The notes: a model not told the origin generated them from the letters alone. A DNA stretch of 64,000 bases from Geoanaerobacter sp964528055 (GCA_964528055.1 CAZGQM010000001.1:310001-374000), one strand, 5' to 3'; shown: positions 45,120 through 54,377, numbered from the stretch's first letter. A program made the numbers and translations.

Positions 45120-46328
45120 CTACTTCAACACCTCCACTTCATATCCGACCCGTTGCAGGTGGCCGATTACGTCCTGAATATGCTCATACCCCCGAGTCTC
45201 CAGTTCGATGAGTACCTCGGTCTTGCCGATCGGCAGCGATTTGGAGCGTCGATCGTGGGTGATGATGGATATGTTGGCCTTTGTCTCGGCGATCTCCGTA
45301 GCGAGCAGCGCCAATGCGCCGGGGCGGTCATCCAGTTCGATCTTGAGTTTAAGGTAACGGCCGGCTGCAAGCAGGCCTCGTTCAACTACCACCGAAATGG
45401 TTTTGACGTCAATGTTCCCGCCGGAGAGGACGCAGACGGTCTTGCCTGAAACCCCGTGCACTTTGCCCGACATCAGGGCGGCAAGCGGCACTGCACCGGC
45501 TCCCTCCACCAGCAGCTTTGTCCGCTCCAAAAGTGCCACGATAGCCAGTGCGATCTCTTCCTCCTCCACCAGCACGACCTCGTCCACCAGGTCGCGTACG
45601 ACAGGAAAGGTGTTGTTACCCCCCCGTTTAACTGCTATCCCGTCGGCAAGAGTGACGGAAACCGGCACATCTATGACCTTCCCCTTCTGGAGAGAGTAGT
45701 GCATGGAAGGGGCTGCTGCCGACTCAACCCCGATGATCCGGACATGCGGATGCGTCTCTCGGATCGCCATGGCTATGCCGGCGATGAGTCCTCCTCCACC
45801 GATCGGGACCAGGACTGTGGTTACATCTGGGAGTTCATTGAGGATCTCCAGGCCGATTGTTCCCTGACCCGCCATAACCAGTGGGTCATCAAAGGGGTGA
45901 ACAAACAGGGCGCCACTTGCCTTGCCTGCCTTAACTGCCGCGGCATAGGCCTCGTCAAATGTCCTTCCGGTGAGGACCACGTCTGCCCCGTAATCACGGG
46001 TGGCAAAGACCTTCTGTGGAGGGGTTGTCTCAGGCATGTAGACCGTTGCCTTAACCCCCAGCAGGTCGGCCGAAAAAGCGACCCCCTGGGCATGATTGCC
46101 TGCAGACGCGGTGATTACTCCGTTTGAGAGCGACTCGCGCGTCTGTGCGGTCATGAAGTTGAGAGCTCCGCGGATCTTGAAGGCACCGGTCCGCTGGAGG
46201 TTCTCGCACTTGAACCAGAGGGGAATGCCGAGCTTTTCACTGAAATGGTGGGAATAGATCAATTCGGTGCGGCGGACACGCTTCTTGAGGCGGTCGACAG
46301 CTTCATGGATAAGCTGGTAGTCTAGCAT
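45120..46328 (-). CDS. ilvA: Threonine ammonia-lyase with C-terminal ACT domain
   Basis: 402 residues, matching the TIGR01127 type. The PLP lysine is in RTGAFKIRGALNF and the PLP phosphate loop is GGGGLIAG. The C-terminal ~75 residues form an ACT domain (LDDRPGALALLATEIAETKANI). The enzyme turns threonine into 2-oxobutanoate and ammonia for isoleucine synthesis or threonine breakdown (established). ATG 46328 is chosen for AGGA six bases upstream and the expected N-terminus MLDYQLIHEAVDRL; the frame extends further up but would overlap the exporter gene. It follows the CDF exporter gene by 11 bases. Confidence 0.93.
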   Translation of the reverse strand: MLDYQLIHEAVDRLKKRVRRTELIYSHHFSEKLGIPLWFKCENLQRTGAFKIRGALNFMTAQTRESLSNGVITASAGNHAQGVAFSADLLGVKATVYMPETTPPQKVFATRDYGADVVLTGRTFDEAYAAAVKAGKASGALFVHPFDDPLVMAGQGTIGLEILNELPDVTTVLVPIGGGGLIAGIAMAIRETHPHVRIIGVESAAAPSMHYSLQKGKVIDVPVSVTLADGIAVKRGGNNTFPVVRDLVDEVVLVEEEEIALAIVALLERTKLLVEGAGAVPLAALMSGKVHGVSGKTVCVLSGGNIDVKTISVVVERGLLAAGRYLKLKIELDDRPGALALLATEIAETKANISIITHDRRSKSLPIGKTEVLIELETRGYEHIQDVIGHLQRVGYEVEVLK

Positions 46329-46339
46329 TATTGGTCCTG

Positions 46340-47317
46340 TCAGTGGTCGTGTCCGCAACCGCCGTGATGGTGCGGGTGAGTGTGCCCGTGGAGATGACGG
46401 GAGCTTGACCGAGGACGGTGATGCATCTCCTTGATGACCGGTCCTTCGATGCACATGGTGCACTCCACCTGCAGGGTAGTGTGGGATATGTGGTACCCCT
46501 CGAACAGGAGCTCTTCTATCCTGCGGAGTACCCCGGCCTGTTCATCCTTGTACTCCGGCTTTATGTCGACATGGGCGGAAAGTGCCAGGATGTGGGAGCA
46601 GATGGTCCATATATTCAGGTGGTGGACGTGGTTCACACCATCCACCTCAAGGATGGCTGCATGAACCGCAGTGGTGCTCATCCCACGCGGCACACCCTCT
46701 AGCAGGATATGAACCGATTCGCGGACAACGCGCCAGGAGCCCCAGAAGATCACACAACCGATACCGGCCGAAATAATGGCGTCCAGAACATACCAGCCGG
46801 TGAAGTACATGACTATGCCGCCAATGATTACGCCGACCGATGCCGCGGCATCGCCGATCACATGGAGGAAGGCACTCCTCACGTTGAGATCGTCGTGCGA
46901 GTGTTGGTGCAGTGCGCTGGCGGCCAACAGATTCATCACCAGTCCGATGATGGCAATGATGAACATCGGGATGCTTTTCACTGCCTCCGGCTGGAAAAAC
47001 CGGACTCCGGCCTCAAAGAAGATCCCGATTGCCATCAGGAAAACGGTTGCGCCGTTTATGAACGAGGCAAAGACCTCGGTACGGTGCCAGCCAAAGGTTC
47101 TGGTGTCTGAGGCAGGCACCGAGGCCAGGCGGATAGCGGCAAGCGAAAGGATAAGGGCAAAGAGGTCGAGAAAGACATGGGCAGCATCGGACAAAAGAGC
47201 CAGAGAATTTGTCCAGAAGCCGCCGATCAGCTCAAACAGCAGGGTAATGGAAGTCAGGGCTATTGCCCAGACGAAACGGCCTGCAATTCTCTGGTCTAAG
47301 TGGGATTCAGCGTGCAT
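46340..47317 (-). CDS. Cation diffusion facilitator (CDF) metal exporter
   Basis: 325 residues with six transmembrane helices. The transport-site motifs are LLSDAAHVFLD in helix 2 and LHVIGDAAASVG in helix 5, which fits a zinc-type CDF exporter of the CzcD/ZitB group (family knowledge). The cytosolic C-terminal domain is followed by a His-rich tail (HLHGHTHPHHHGGCGHDH), a likely metal sensor or buffer. It precedes ilvA with an 11-base gap, an unusual operon partner. It is divergent from trxB across about 180 bases. Confidence 0.9.
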   Translation of the reverse strand: MHAESHLDQRIAGRFVWAIALTSITLLFELIGGFWTNSLALLSDAAHVFLDLFALILSLAAIRLASVPASDTRTFGWHRTEVFASFINGATVFLMAIGIFFEAGVRFFQPEAVKSIPMFIIAIIGLVMNLLAASALHQHSHDDLNVRSAFLHVIGDAAASVGVIIGGIVMYFTGWYVLDAIISAGIGCVIFWGSWRVVRESVHILLEGVPRGMSTTAVHAAILEVDGVNHVHHLNIWTICSHILALSAHVDIKPEYKDEQAGVLRRIEELLFEGYHISHTTLQVECTMCIEGPVIKEMHHRPRSSSRHLHGHTHPHHHGGCGHDH

Positions 47318-47498
47318 TGAGTCTCTCGGAATACTTTCGATCTCATTGCCACAGTGATTGGACGCATGGCATATTCTTATGGTGAAGTGTATCAGAGCCC
47401 TCTGACATGGTCAATGACGCTGCATCCTTAGCCTGCTTGCATTTTTGGATAGAGGCTGGTATCTGTTTTGTATCACTACGTTCATTTGGAGGCCACCC

Positions 47499-48446
47499 AT
47501 GTCGAACCACCATCGTCTTCTCATTCTCGGCTCAGGCCCGGCCGGCTACACTGCTGCGGTTTACGCGGCCAGAGCAAATCTCCAGCCCTCTCTTGTCACC
47601 GGGCTCGAGCCGGGGGGGCAGCTCATGACCACAACAGAGGTGGACAACTGGCCCGGCGATCCTTCCGGCGTACTCGGCCCTGACCTTATGGAGAGGATGC
47701 GTCAGCATGCAGAGCGCTTCAACACCGCCTTCATCAGCGACCATATCAACAAGGCAGACCTCTCCCGTCGACCATTTGTCCTGACAGGAGACAACGGTGA
47801 ATACAGCTGCGATGCCCTGATAATTGCAACAGGAGCATCGGCAAAGTATTTGGGGATCCCTTCTGAAAAGGCTTTTATGGGAAAGGGGGTTTCTGCGTGC
47901 GCTACCTGTGACGGCTTCTTCTACCGAAACAAGCCGGTAGCTGTTATAGGGGGGGGCAACACTGCTGTTGAGGAGGCGCTGTACCTCTCCAATATCGCAA
48001 GCCATGTTACGGTGATCCACCGACGCGACAAGTTTCGCTCGGAGAAGATACTTGCAGATAAGCTGATTGAAAAGTCCCGGGGAGGAAACGTGACCATCGA
48101 ATGGCACCATGTCCTGGAAGAGGTCCTTGGGGATGACTCCGGGGTTACCGGTATCCGGATTCGTCACGAAAGCGGCTCAACCAAGGATATTCAGGTGCAT
48201 GGCTGTTTCATCGCCATCGGACACTCTCCCAATACCGCCCTGTTCGCAGGCCAGCTGGAGATGGATAATGGGTACATCATAACCCGCTGTGGCAATGAGG
48301 GAAATATGACCGCCACAAGCGTTGCCGGAGTTTTTGCAGCAGGAGACGTCCAGGACCAGTTCTACAAGCAGGCAATAACCTCAGCCGGTACAGGTTGCAT
48401 GGCGGCTTTGGATGCGGAACGCTATCTCGATATGTTGAATCAGTGA
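47499..48446 (+). CDS. trxB: Thioredoxin reductase TrxB
   Basis: 315 residues. ATG 47499 follows TTTGGAGG by six bases. FAD-binding GSGPAGYTAA at the N-terminus, the redox motif CATC (about residues 136-139) in the segment SACATCDGFFYRN, the NADPH-binding IGGGNTAVEEA and the C-terminal FAAGDVQD are all present. It transfers electrons from NADPH to thioredoxin (established). Residues and length are normal. It lies just upstream of the broken yifB gene. Confidence 0.95.
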   Translation: MSNHHRLLILGSGPAGYTAAVYAARANLQPSLVTGLEPGGQLMTTTEVDNWPGDPSGVLGPDLMERMRQHAERFNTAFISDHINKADLSRRPFVLTGDNGEYSCDALIIATGASAKYLGIPSEKAFMGKGVSACATCDGFFYRNKPVAVIGGGNTAVEEALYLSNIASHVTVIHRRDKFRSEKILADKLIEKSRGGNVTIEWHHVLEEVLGDDSGVTGIRIRHESGSTKDIQVHGCFIAIGHSPNTALFAGQLEMDNGYIITRCGNEGNMTATSVAGVFAAGDVQDQFYKQAITSAGTGCMAALDAERYLDMLNQ

Positions 48447-48527
48447 GGTCTGGTCTGTGAAAGGTGAAGTGTTGCTCCTGCCGAACCCTTTACGCCTTTA
48501 GCTTATTACCTTTCACGAGGTCATTAT

Positions 48528-49463
48528 ATGCTAGCAAAGGTTCTTTCCAGTGCGGTAGTAGGTATCGATGCCATTCAGGTCGAGGTGGAAGTAGATATAG
48601 CCCAGGGGCTTCCGCAATTTACGACTGTCGGATTGCCCGACGGAGCGGTAAAGGAGAGCAAGGACCGGGTCAAGTCCGCGCTCAAGAACTCAGGCTATGA
48701 GTTTCCCAACCGGCGTATTACCGTAAACCTGGCGCCGGCTGACCTGCGCAAGGAAGGGACAGCCTTTGACCTGCCGATCTCCATCGGTATTCTGGCAGCC
48801 ACCGGGGTTGTCAAGCCGGACCGGATGAAGGGGTACCTGCTGCTGGGTGAACTTTCGCTGGATGGAAGGGTCAAGCCGGTGAGGGGATGCCTCCCGGTTG
48901 CGGTTAATGCACGGGAGTCAGGACTGTCCGGCATCATTGTACCGCAAGAAAATGCCTGCGAGGGTGCCGTTGTCGAAGGGATCGACGTCATCGGCGTAAC
49001 CGAGCTGGCCGAAGTCGTGGAGTTTTTGAACGGCACCAGGGAGATCGAGCCTCACCGTTTCGATCTGGCCGAACTGTTCCTCCAGCAGAGTGGTCATGGC
49101 GAAGATTTTGCCGAGGTAAAGGGTCAGGAACACGCCAAACGGGCACTGGAGGTTGCGGCAAGCGGAGGTCACAATATCCTGATGATCGGTCCGCCAGGTT
49201 CCGGTAAAACCATGCTGGCGCGCCGAATCCCAACCATTCTTCCTCCAATATCATTTGCCGAGTCGATCGAAACTACCAAGGTGTATAGCGTAATGGGCTT
49301 GCTTGAGAGGGAACGGGCCATGATCACCCAAAGACCGTTCCGCTCGCCGCATCATACAATCTCTGATATTGGCCTCATAGGCGGAGGGAACACTCCAAAA
49401 CCTGGGGAGGTAAGTCTTTCGCACAATGGCGTTCTCTTTCTGGATGAACTATGCAGTGTCTAA
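48528..49463 (+). pseudogene. yifB: YifB/ComM family Mg-chelatase-like ATPase, truncated by island insertion
   Basis: 311 residues instead of about 510. The N-terminal ChlI-like domain (LPQFTTVGLPDGAVKESKDRV) and the Walker A motif GPPGSGKTML are intact. The protein then runs to SHNGVLFLDEL, the Walker B motif, where YifB normally continues PEF. Here it reads CSV and stops, and the following DNA is AT-rich and unrelated. The C-terminal half is missing from the window. ComM/YifB helps branch migration in natural transformation in some bacteria (family knowledge). I conclude that a genomic island has integrated within the Walker B codons; the 3' half should lie at the far end of the island. Confidence 0.9.
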
Positions 49464-49535
49464 TAATAACAATATTTCTTCCAATATTACCTTCACGACT
49501 TAACCAGTTGTAATAACACGACAATAAGTTAACCG

Positions 49536-49576
49536 TAAATGCATTAGGTGCGATAATATCTCATCTAATGCATTTA
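49536..49576. repeat. 12-bp inverted repeat in the integrase leader region
   Basis: Perfect arms TAAATGCATTAG and CTAATGCATTTA flank a 17-base centre containing TGCGATAATATCTCAT. A variant of this centre (TGCGATATTATCTCTT) recurs at 49662-49677, over the -10 box of the likely integrase promoter, and a small palindrome (ATCATTTAGATGAT) lies at 49602-49615. Recombinase arm sites or operators for the HTH protein are both possible. Confidence 0.65.
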
Positions 49577-49643
49577 ATGTACACTCTTGAGGTTGCGTAA
49601 CATCATTTAGATGATAAAATTGCGCATCAAGTGAGAAATTCGC

Positions 49644-49672
49644 TTGACATCTATAAACAGATGCGATATTAT
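49644..49672 (+). promoter_or_regulatory. Sigma-70-type promoter of the island recombinase operon
   Basis: TTGACA (49644-49649), a 17-base spacer and TATTAT (49667-49672) make a near-consensus promoter about 95 bases before the recombinase start. The repeat TGCGATATTATCTCTT overlaps the -10 box, as expected for repression by an island-encoded regulator (inference). The rest of 49464-49764 holds no gene. Confidence 0.7.
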
Positions 49673-49764
49673 CTCTTTAAATGATACAAAACCGCATGTA
49701 ATGAGAATTTTCAGAAATGGGATACTGAAATTGAATATAAACTAGCTGCTGATTGAGAGATTCA

Positions 49765-50916
49765 ATGGGTAAGGTAATCGAAATAAAATTTGATGTCCTT
49801 TACACGAACAGCAAAGTTGCTGACGTGTTATCTAAAAAAGACTTCGATGTTTTTGTTGAAGTCGTAGGGGCCTATTTCGAACTTCGCCTTTATCAATTAA
49901 GACACAAAATCCCAAGCGTTACCAGAGACATCCATATTATAAACGACTTTGTTGTTTTCAGTCGCAAAGCACCATGGGAGTGGACAGAAATTGATTTTCT
50001 TGCCTGGTCAAAGAAGCTGGTTGCAAAAAAAGAGATAGCAATCGCTTCACAACGTCACTACCAAGGGGTAATCAAGCGGTTTATCCAGTTTTGCATTGAT
50101 AGTCTTGGCGTAAAAACACTTATTCAGGATGAATATGGCATTTCTGTTAGACAGATTTGCCATGTTGAGACAATGATAGCTCATTGTTACGAGCGAGAAA
50201 TCAGTAAAGAACGACCATGCCCGCAGTACAAAGAAATGCAGCGGATATTCGATACATATGACGAAGAAATCGATATTGCGGAGAATCATGGTTCGAAAGA
50301 CTTCTTCCCCCTACAGCGAGATTTAGCTCTTTTTACCCTTATTTTTGGCGCAGGGTTGCGCATATCAGAAGCACTTTTACTTAACGTAACCTCGTTCATG
50401 CGGAATCCTAAACGTCCAGACCTTGGGGACTTCGGTTCGATGGTAGTGATGGGGAAAGCAAGTGCGGGGCAAGATAAAAAACCCAGGACAGCATACCTTT
50501 ACAATGCCAACCATGCGGAAACTTTAGAGTGGTATCTGGAAGAAATTCGTCCCTACTTTCTGCGTAATGCTCATTTGAACGAAACAGCAATGTTCCTTTC
50601 CGAGCGGGGAAGTCGGTTGTTACGGTCTACCGCTGAAGCGCGTTTCAAGCATATCCTTGAACTCGCCAACATGGCTGACAGGGGCTTTACTATCCATGGA
50701 TTGCGGCATGCTCATATTACCCAAACAGTCATGTTGGTAAGCCCTCACACAGTTCAAATGAATGTCGGTCATATCAATCTTAGTACGACTCAGCAATATA
50801 CACACGTACTTCCAAAATTTATGGATTATGAAATTCAAAAAGCCGCTGACTGGAATATTAGAGGGTCAATCAGGAATCCGTATGCAAATGCAGATAAAAA
50901 CACTCCTAAAGAGTGA
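49765..50916 (+). CDS. Tyrosine recombinase (island integrase)
   Basis: 383 residues. ATG 49765 has GAGAGA just upstream; TTG 49753 is in frame. The N-terminal ~170 contain a SAM-like core-binding domain. The catalytic domain keeps the set: Arg in GAGLRISEALL, a Lys region in GKASAGQDKKPRTAY, His-x-x-Arg in HGLRHAHIT and His...Tyr in VGHINLSTTQQYTHV. It should cut and join DNA at the island attachment site in yifB (inference from position). It is followed after 23 bases by the HTH gene in the same operon. Confidence 0.9.
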   Translation: MGKVIEIKFDVLYTNSKVADVLSKKDFDVFVEVVGAYFELRLYQLRHKIPSVTRDIHIINDFVVFSRKAPWEWTEIDFLAWSKKLVAKKEIAIASQRHYQGVIKRFIQFCIDSLGVKTLIQDEYGISVRQICHVETMIAHCYEREISKERPCPQYKEMQRIFDTYDEEIDIAENHGSKDFFPLQRDLALFTLIFGAGLRISEALLLNVTSFMRNPKRPDLGDFGSMVVMGKASAGQDKKPRTAYLYNANHAETLEWYLEEIRPYFLRNAHLNETAMFLSERGSRLLRSTAEARFKHILELANMADRGFTIHGLRHAHITQTVMLVSPHTVQMNVGHINLSTTQQYTHVLPKFMDYEIQKAADWNIRGSIRNPYANADKNTPKE

Positions 50917-50939
50917 TTCTGTTATCGAGGAGCTTAATT

Positions 50940-51434
50940 ATGGCAAAAAAGCCAAAGGATGAACCGGAAAGCGTTACCCTGATGTTGAAGAAAAGGCTCA
51001 GATGGCGTCTTGATTCTTTGATGCGCGACAGGGGTATTCGAACATCAAGCGAACTGCAAAGCCGTTTGAAAAGTATCGGAATGGAACTTTCACGTGCTCA
51101 AGTTGCCAGAGTCATTGCCGAACGCCCGGCACGAATCAACGCTGACTTGTTAGATGCACTAATCAATATCCTTGATTGTTCAATTGGCGACCTGATGGTT
51201 ATTGAAGATGTATCAGGACCAAATCCTCCTCCAGGTACCCCGGAAGAATCGAAACCGGCTCCGCGCAAGAAAACTGTTGAAAAACTGCCTAGAAATAAAC
51301 CTTTACTTGGCTCAGAAAAGAAAGAACTTGAGATTCCGGGGCTTGGTGTGGTGCCCCGACCAATCAGGTCGAGAGAGGGAATGATTAAGCGCCCGAAAGT
51401 GGTTGTATTCCCGGAGCCTTACGATATTAAATAA
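50940..51434 (+). CDS. XRE-type helix-turn-helix protein of the integration module
   Basis: 164 residues. ATG 50940 has GAGGAG seven bases upstream. The N-terminal ~80 residues show an XRE-type helix-turn-helix: LQSRLKSIGMELSRAQVARVI followed by LLDALINILDCSIGDLM. The C-terminal half is rich in Pro, Lys and Arg and probably unstructured. It lies between two recombinase-type genes, with its stop one base before the next start codon. It may act as an excision/integration factor or repress the promoter upstream (inference). Confidence 0.75.
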   Translation: MAKKPKDEPESVTLMLKKRLRWRLDSLMRDRGIRTSSELQSRLKSIGMELSRAQVARVIAERPARINADLLDALINILDCSIGDLMVIEDVSGPNPPPGTPEESKPAPRKKTVEKLPRNKPLLGSEKKELEIPGLGVVPRPIRSREGMIKRPKVVVFPEPYDIK

Positions 51435-51435
51435 G

Positions 51436-53235
51436 ATGCTAAGAGAACCACAGAAAATATGCGTTTGCGGACGCACAATGAAAAAAGCGACTGCGGTCCA
51501 TGAAGGCAATGGATATTGCGCAACCTGCTATATGCGGGAATTTAAGCAGATTTCTTGCAGTGAGTGTGGCAAGACTGTCCGTACGTATCATGGACAGGGG
51601 CCAGTTGTCTGTAAATCATGTAAAACCATTGGCAGAATCTGTATCAGATGCAAGAAACTCATCGAAAAAAGGAGAATCGGGCTGATTGTTGACGATGGCC
51701 CGGTGTGTAACTCTTGTGCCAGATATTTCAGGCCTCCCAAACAATGCCCAGAGTGTGGGGCCATTAGCTATTACCTGGCTCGTGACTTAAAGCTCGGCTT
51801 TACCGAACCGGTGTGTGAGAAATGTCGAAGGTCAAAACACGCAACATGCTCGAAATGCCGAAAGCACCGGCAGGTTGCGGAAATTACGGATAAGGGGAAA
51901 CCTATTTGCAAAGAATGCCTGCTGCAGATAGCCCCATTTATCTGTCCAAAGTGCGGCAAGGAAGGAATACGGCACGGCAAGCACCACTGCTCTAATTGTT
52001 ACTGGGATGGGTACGTCGCAAGAAAAACTCAGGAACACACAGCTACTTTCAAACACGAGTGGGTAAAGGAACTGTATGTATTGTTCATTCAGGAACTGCT
52101 TGGCAAGCTGGACAGCCATAATGTCGCAATCCGAATGCGGAACAGGTATTTCCCAATGTTCAAAATGCTGGACGATAATTTTGACCACAAGGAAAATATA
52201 ACAGCTGAATCGTTGTCCGATATTTATAGCTCAGGAAAGCTTATACGCACGCCTGTTTTCCTGAACTTTCTTGTCAGACAATCCATCCTGACCAAAGACC
52301 ACTCAAAAATCATTGATGCCGGTGAATACGCAAAACAGAGAAGAATCCTGGATAAGGCGCATGACCGCTGGTTCTATCAGCTGCTCGTGGATTACCAGAC
52401 CCATCTCCATATCATTCATGAGCGCTATGTCAGTCGAGGGTGGATTGGTGTTACTCAACGATTCGTTAAGAAAACCCTTACAACCAGCATGGGGGCAGCA
52501 TTTTCATTCTTAAACACTCTCCCTGAGCGGATAAAGGAATCGACCGAGATTGACCAACAGGAAGTCACTCATTTTCTTGGGCTGTATCGAGGGTCAAGAA
52601 ATTCAATTAGAAGCTTCATCAGGTTTATGAAAATTAAAAAGAAAACCTTTCGAAAACTCGAAATAGTATCTATCAAGAATCCTTTAGCCAATAGACTGTT
52701 CCTGGGCGACAAACGATATGAAGAGCTAGTGTCAGCCTGGCTTCACCCTGACGACGATTCACTTAAATACTCTCTTGCGAGCCTGTTTATGCTGTTTTAT
52801 GGACAGACCGCAAAGAATACAGCTTCAATCAAGATGGGTCGTATACTTCAGGTTGAAAATGGCTACAGAATCGCATTCGGTAAGGCTCCTGTATTGCTTC
52901 ATCCTCTTGTTGCTTGTCTGCTCGAACGATATCTTGAGCAAAGGTCATCTTTGAATATTTTTGATGATATCACGCACAACCCTTACCTTTTTCCCGGAAG
53001 GGTAATTGGCAACCATTTAACACCTGAAAATATCTGTTTATTTTTAAAAAAGCATAATGTTAGGGCGGATATTCTCTTTTCCACAGCACTTTTCAAGGCA
53101 TTTCATGGTGGTATCAACAATCCAAGGATAGTAGCCGATTCCTTCGGGATAACATTTAGTACTTCGGTCAAGTATTACAAGTTAATAAACCCCGATGTAA
53201 GAGCTGAATTGGAGACTGAGTATGCCAGATTCTGA
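51436..53235 (+). CDS. Zinc-ribbon protein with recombinase-like, catalytically degenerate C-terminus
   Basis: 599 residues. The first ~195 carry about a dozen CxxC pairs (CATC, CSEC, CKSC, CIRC, CNSC, CPEC, CEKC, CSKC, CKEC, CPKC, CSNC), enough for five to six zinc ribbons. The remainder resembles a tyrosine recombinase: a helical core-binding-like part, then LFMLFYGQTAKNTASIKM, where the catalytic Arg is absent, LTPENICLFLKK, and a final TSVKYYKLI with a possible Tyr but no HxxR. I infer a catalytically dead DNA-binding partner of the integrase. The start follows the previous stop by one base with no good ribosome site; ATG 51478 is possible. Confidence 0.65.
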   Translation: MLREPQKICVCGRTMKKATAVHEGNGYCATCYMREFKQISCSECGKTVRTYHGQGPVVCKSCKTIGRICIRCKKLIEKRRIGLIVDDGPVCNSCARYFRPPKQCPECGAISYYLARDLKLGFTEPVCEKCRRSKHATCSKCRKHRQVAEITDKGKPICKECLLQIAPFICPKCGKEGIRHGKHHCSNCYWDGYVARKTQEHTATFKHEWVKELYVLFIQELLGKLDSHNVAIRMRNRYFPMFKMLDDNFDHKENITAESLSDIYSSGKLIRTPVFLNFLVRQSILTKDHSKIIDAGEYAKQRRILDKAHDRWFYQLLVDYQTHLHIIHERYVSRGWIGVTQRFVKKTLTTSMGAAFSFLNTLPERIKESTEIDQQEVTHFLGLYRGSRNSIRSFIRFMKIKKKTFRKLEIVSIKNPLANRLFLGDKRYEELVSAWLHPDDDSLKYSLASLFMLFYGQTAKNTASIKMGRILQVENGYRIAFGKAPVLLHPLVACLLERYLEQRSSLNIFDDITHNPYLFPGRVIGNHLTPENICLFLKKHNVRADILFSTALFKAFHGGINNPRIVADSFGITFSTSVKYYKLINPDVRAELETEYARF

Positions 53236-53503
53236 CATATGGTGGGTTTACATGCTGGAGTGCAGCAATGGTAGTATATATACCGGAATCGCGAAAAATG
53301 TTGAGGACCGGTTTAAAAAACATGCTGAAAAGAAGGGTGCCAAATTCACACGCATGTTTCCACCGAAGAGAATTCTGTATCGGATGTCATATAAATCCAA
53401 AGGGGAAGCAGTTTCCGAGGAACTTCGACTGAAGAAACTCAGTCGTTATGAAAAGGATATGTTTGTAGAGGCGACAGGAGAAATGGAACCGCGCATCAGG
53501 TAA
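53222..53503 (+). CDS. GIY-YIG domain protein (YhbQ/UvrC-like small nuclease)
   Basis: 93 residues, a single GIY-YIG domain: WWVYMLECSNGSIYTGIAKN carries the VYxLxC...YTG signature, then DRFKKHAEKKGAKFTR and the glutamate in SEELRLKKLSR. This is the COG2827 type. GGAGACTGAGT precedes the ATG, which lies 14 bases inside the zinc-ribbon gene. It may be a nuclease accessory of the integration module (inference). Its end overlaps the convergent gene by eight bases. Confidence 0.85.
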   Translation: MPDSDIWWVYMLECSNGSIYTGIAKNVEDRFKKHAEKKGAKFTRMFPPKRILYRMSYKSKGEAVSEELRLKKLSRYEKDMFVEATGEMEPRIR

Positions 53504-54377
53504 GCGTTACGAGTTGCTGGATTTCCACTGGCGTGGAAGTTTCCTGCAAGTAGTAAGCAGTCGTCGCCCAATTGATGACTTTCATTACTTTATCCGATGC
53601 ATCAGGTTGTGTCACGTCGATGACGTGTGCGAGTTCATATAAGGGACGCATTATTTCGGAACAGGATGGCTTAATTTTGCAGGTCATGACTATGCAGTAT
53701 TCCTTGGTTGTATAACCATGGGAAATGGCTTCCTGAAGCGTAAAGACGGCTTCAGAAACACGGTTGACAAGAGTGGTTATCGTGTTGCTGGCAGGAACAA
53801 TTTGAAAAGCAAACCGTGGCTTACAGTCTATGACGAACGGCAGGGTAATAGTGGCTGATGCCCTTCTCTGCCCCGGTAGAAATTCAATTTGTACTTTTTC
53901 TTCGAATCCAACTCGCCCCCTCAGATTGGTGGCGGTAAGAATATCGTTGATGTAGTCAGTAAAAGCTTTTGAACGGCGAATTTTCGGAACGGAGACATGT
54001 TCTGCGAAAAGCGTGTCTATCCTGCTGTCGATTGTTGTATTACGGTCCAGCTTGATTGCCCCGCCGTTTCTAACGGAGATATGGTGGCCTTTATCTTGAA
54101 GTCTGGTCATCCATAATTTGAAAGCTGCAGTGTCTTTACCCTCTCCGTCAGAAAACCTGAAGAACCAGTTTCCCCATTCCGCAAAGACCCAGGCATTCAG
54201 CCTGGCCCGTTCCGACAAGGCAGCGAACAGTGAGGTATCGACAGTTCGTGTGCCGCCATCAACACCCATCAAACGGAAAAATACATTCCCCTTATGATGG
54301 GTCACTATGCCGATGTCTCGCGGCCTGCGTTGTTGCAGGTCGTCTATATAGCTGATGACATAGTAATCGGTATTCAT
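53496..54377 (-). CDS. Unknown protein paired with the HipA-like kinase
   Basis: 293 residues; I recognise no family. The N-terminal ~90 look like a compact beta-rich domain (YYVISYIDDLQQRRPRDIGIV, then HHKGNVFFRLMGVDG), and the middle has LRGRVGFEEKVQIEFLPGQ before a mixed C-terminal half. There is no signal peptide or membrane helix. Its ATG overlaps the stop of the kinase-like gene (ATGA), so the two are almost surely one operon and probably one complex. HipA-like kinases are often paired with a DUF3037 protein, but this one is longer, so I leave it unassigned. Confidence 0.65.
   Translation of the reverse strand: MNTDYYVISYIDDLQQRRPRDIGIVTHHKGNVFFRLMGVDGGTRTVDTSLFAALSERARLNAWVFAEWGNWFFRFSDGEGKDTAAFKLWMTRLQDKGHHISVRNGGAIKLDRNTTIDSRIDTLFAEHVSVPKIRRSKAFTDYINDILTATNLRGRVGFEEKVQIEFLPGQRRASATITLPFVIDCKPRFAFQIVPASNTITTLVNRVSEAVFTLQEAISHGYTTKEYCIVMTCKIKPSCSEIMRPLYELAHVIDVTQPDASDKVMKVINWATTAYYLQETSTPVEIQQLVTLT

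Noticed and set aside
45092..45123. 7-bp inverted repeat GTAGAGT/ACTCTAC between convergent genes
   Set aside because: It spans both stop codons but has a long loop, a weak stem and no T-tract, so I do not call a terminator.
48457..48516. 9-bp inverted repeat GTGAAAGGT/ACCTTTCAC before yifB
   Set aside because: The 42-base loop and lack of other signals make a functional structure uncertain; it might be an operator but I cannot support it.
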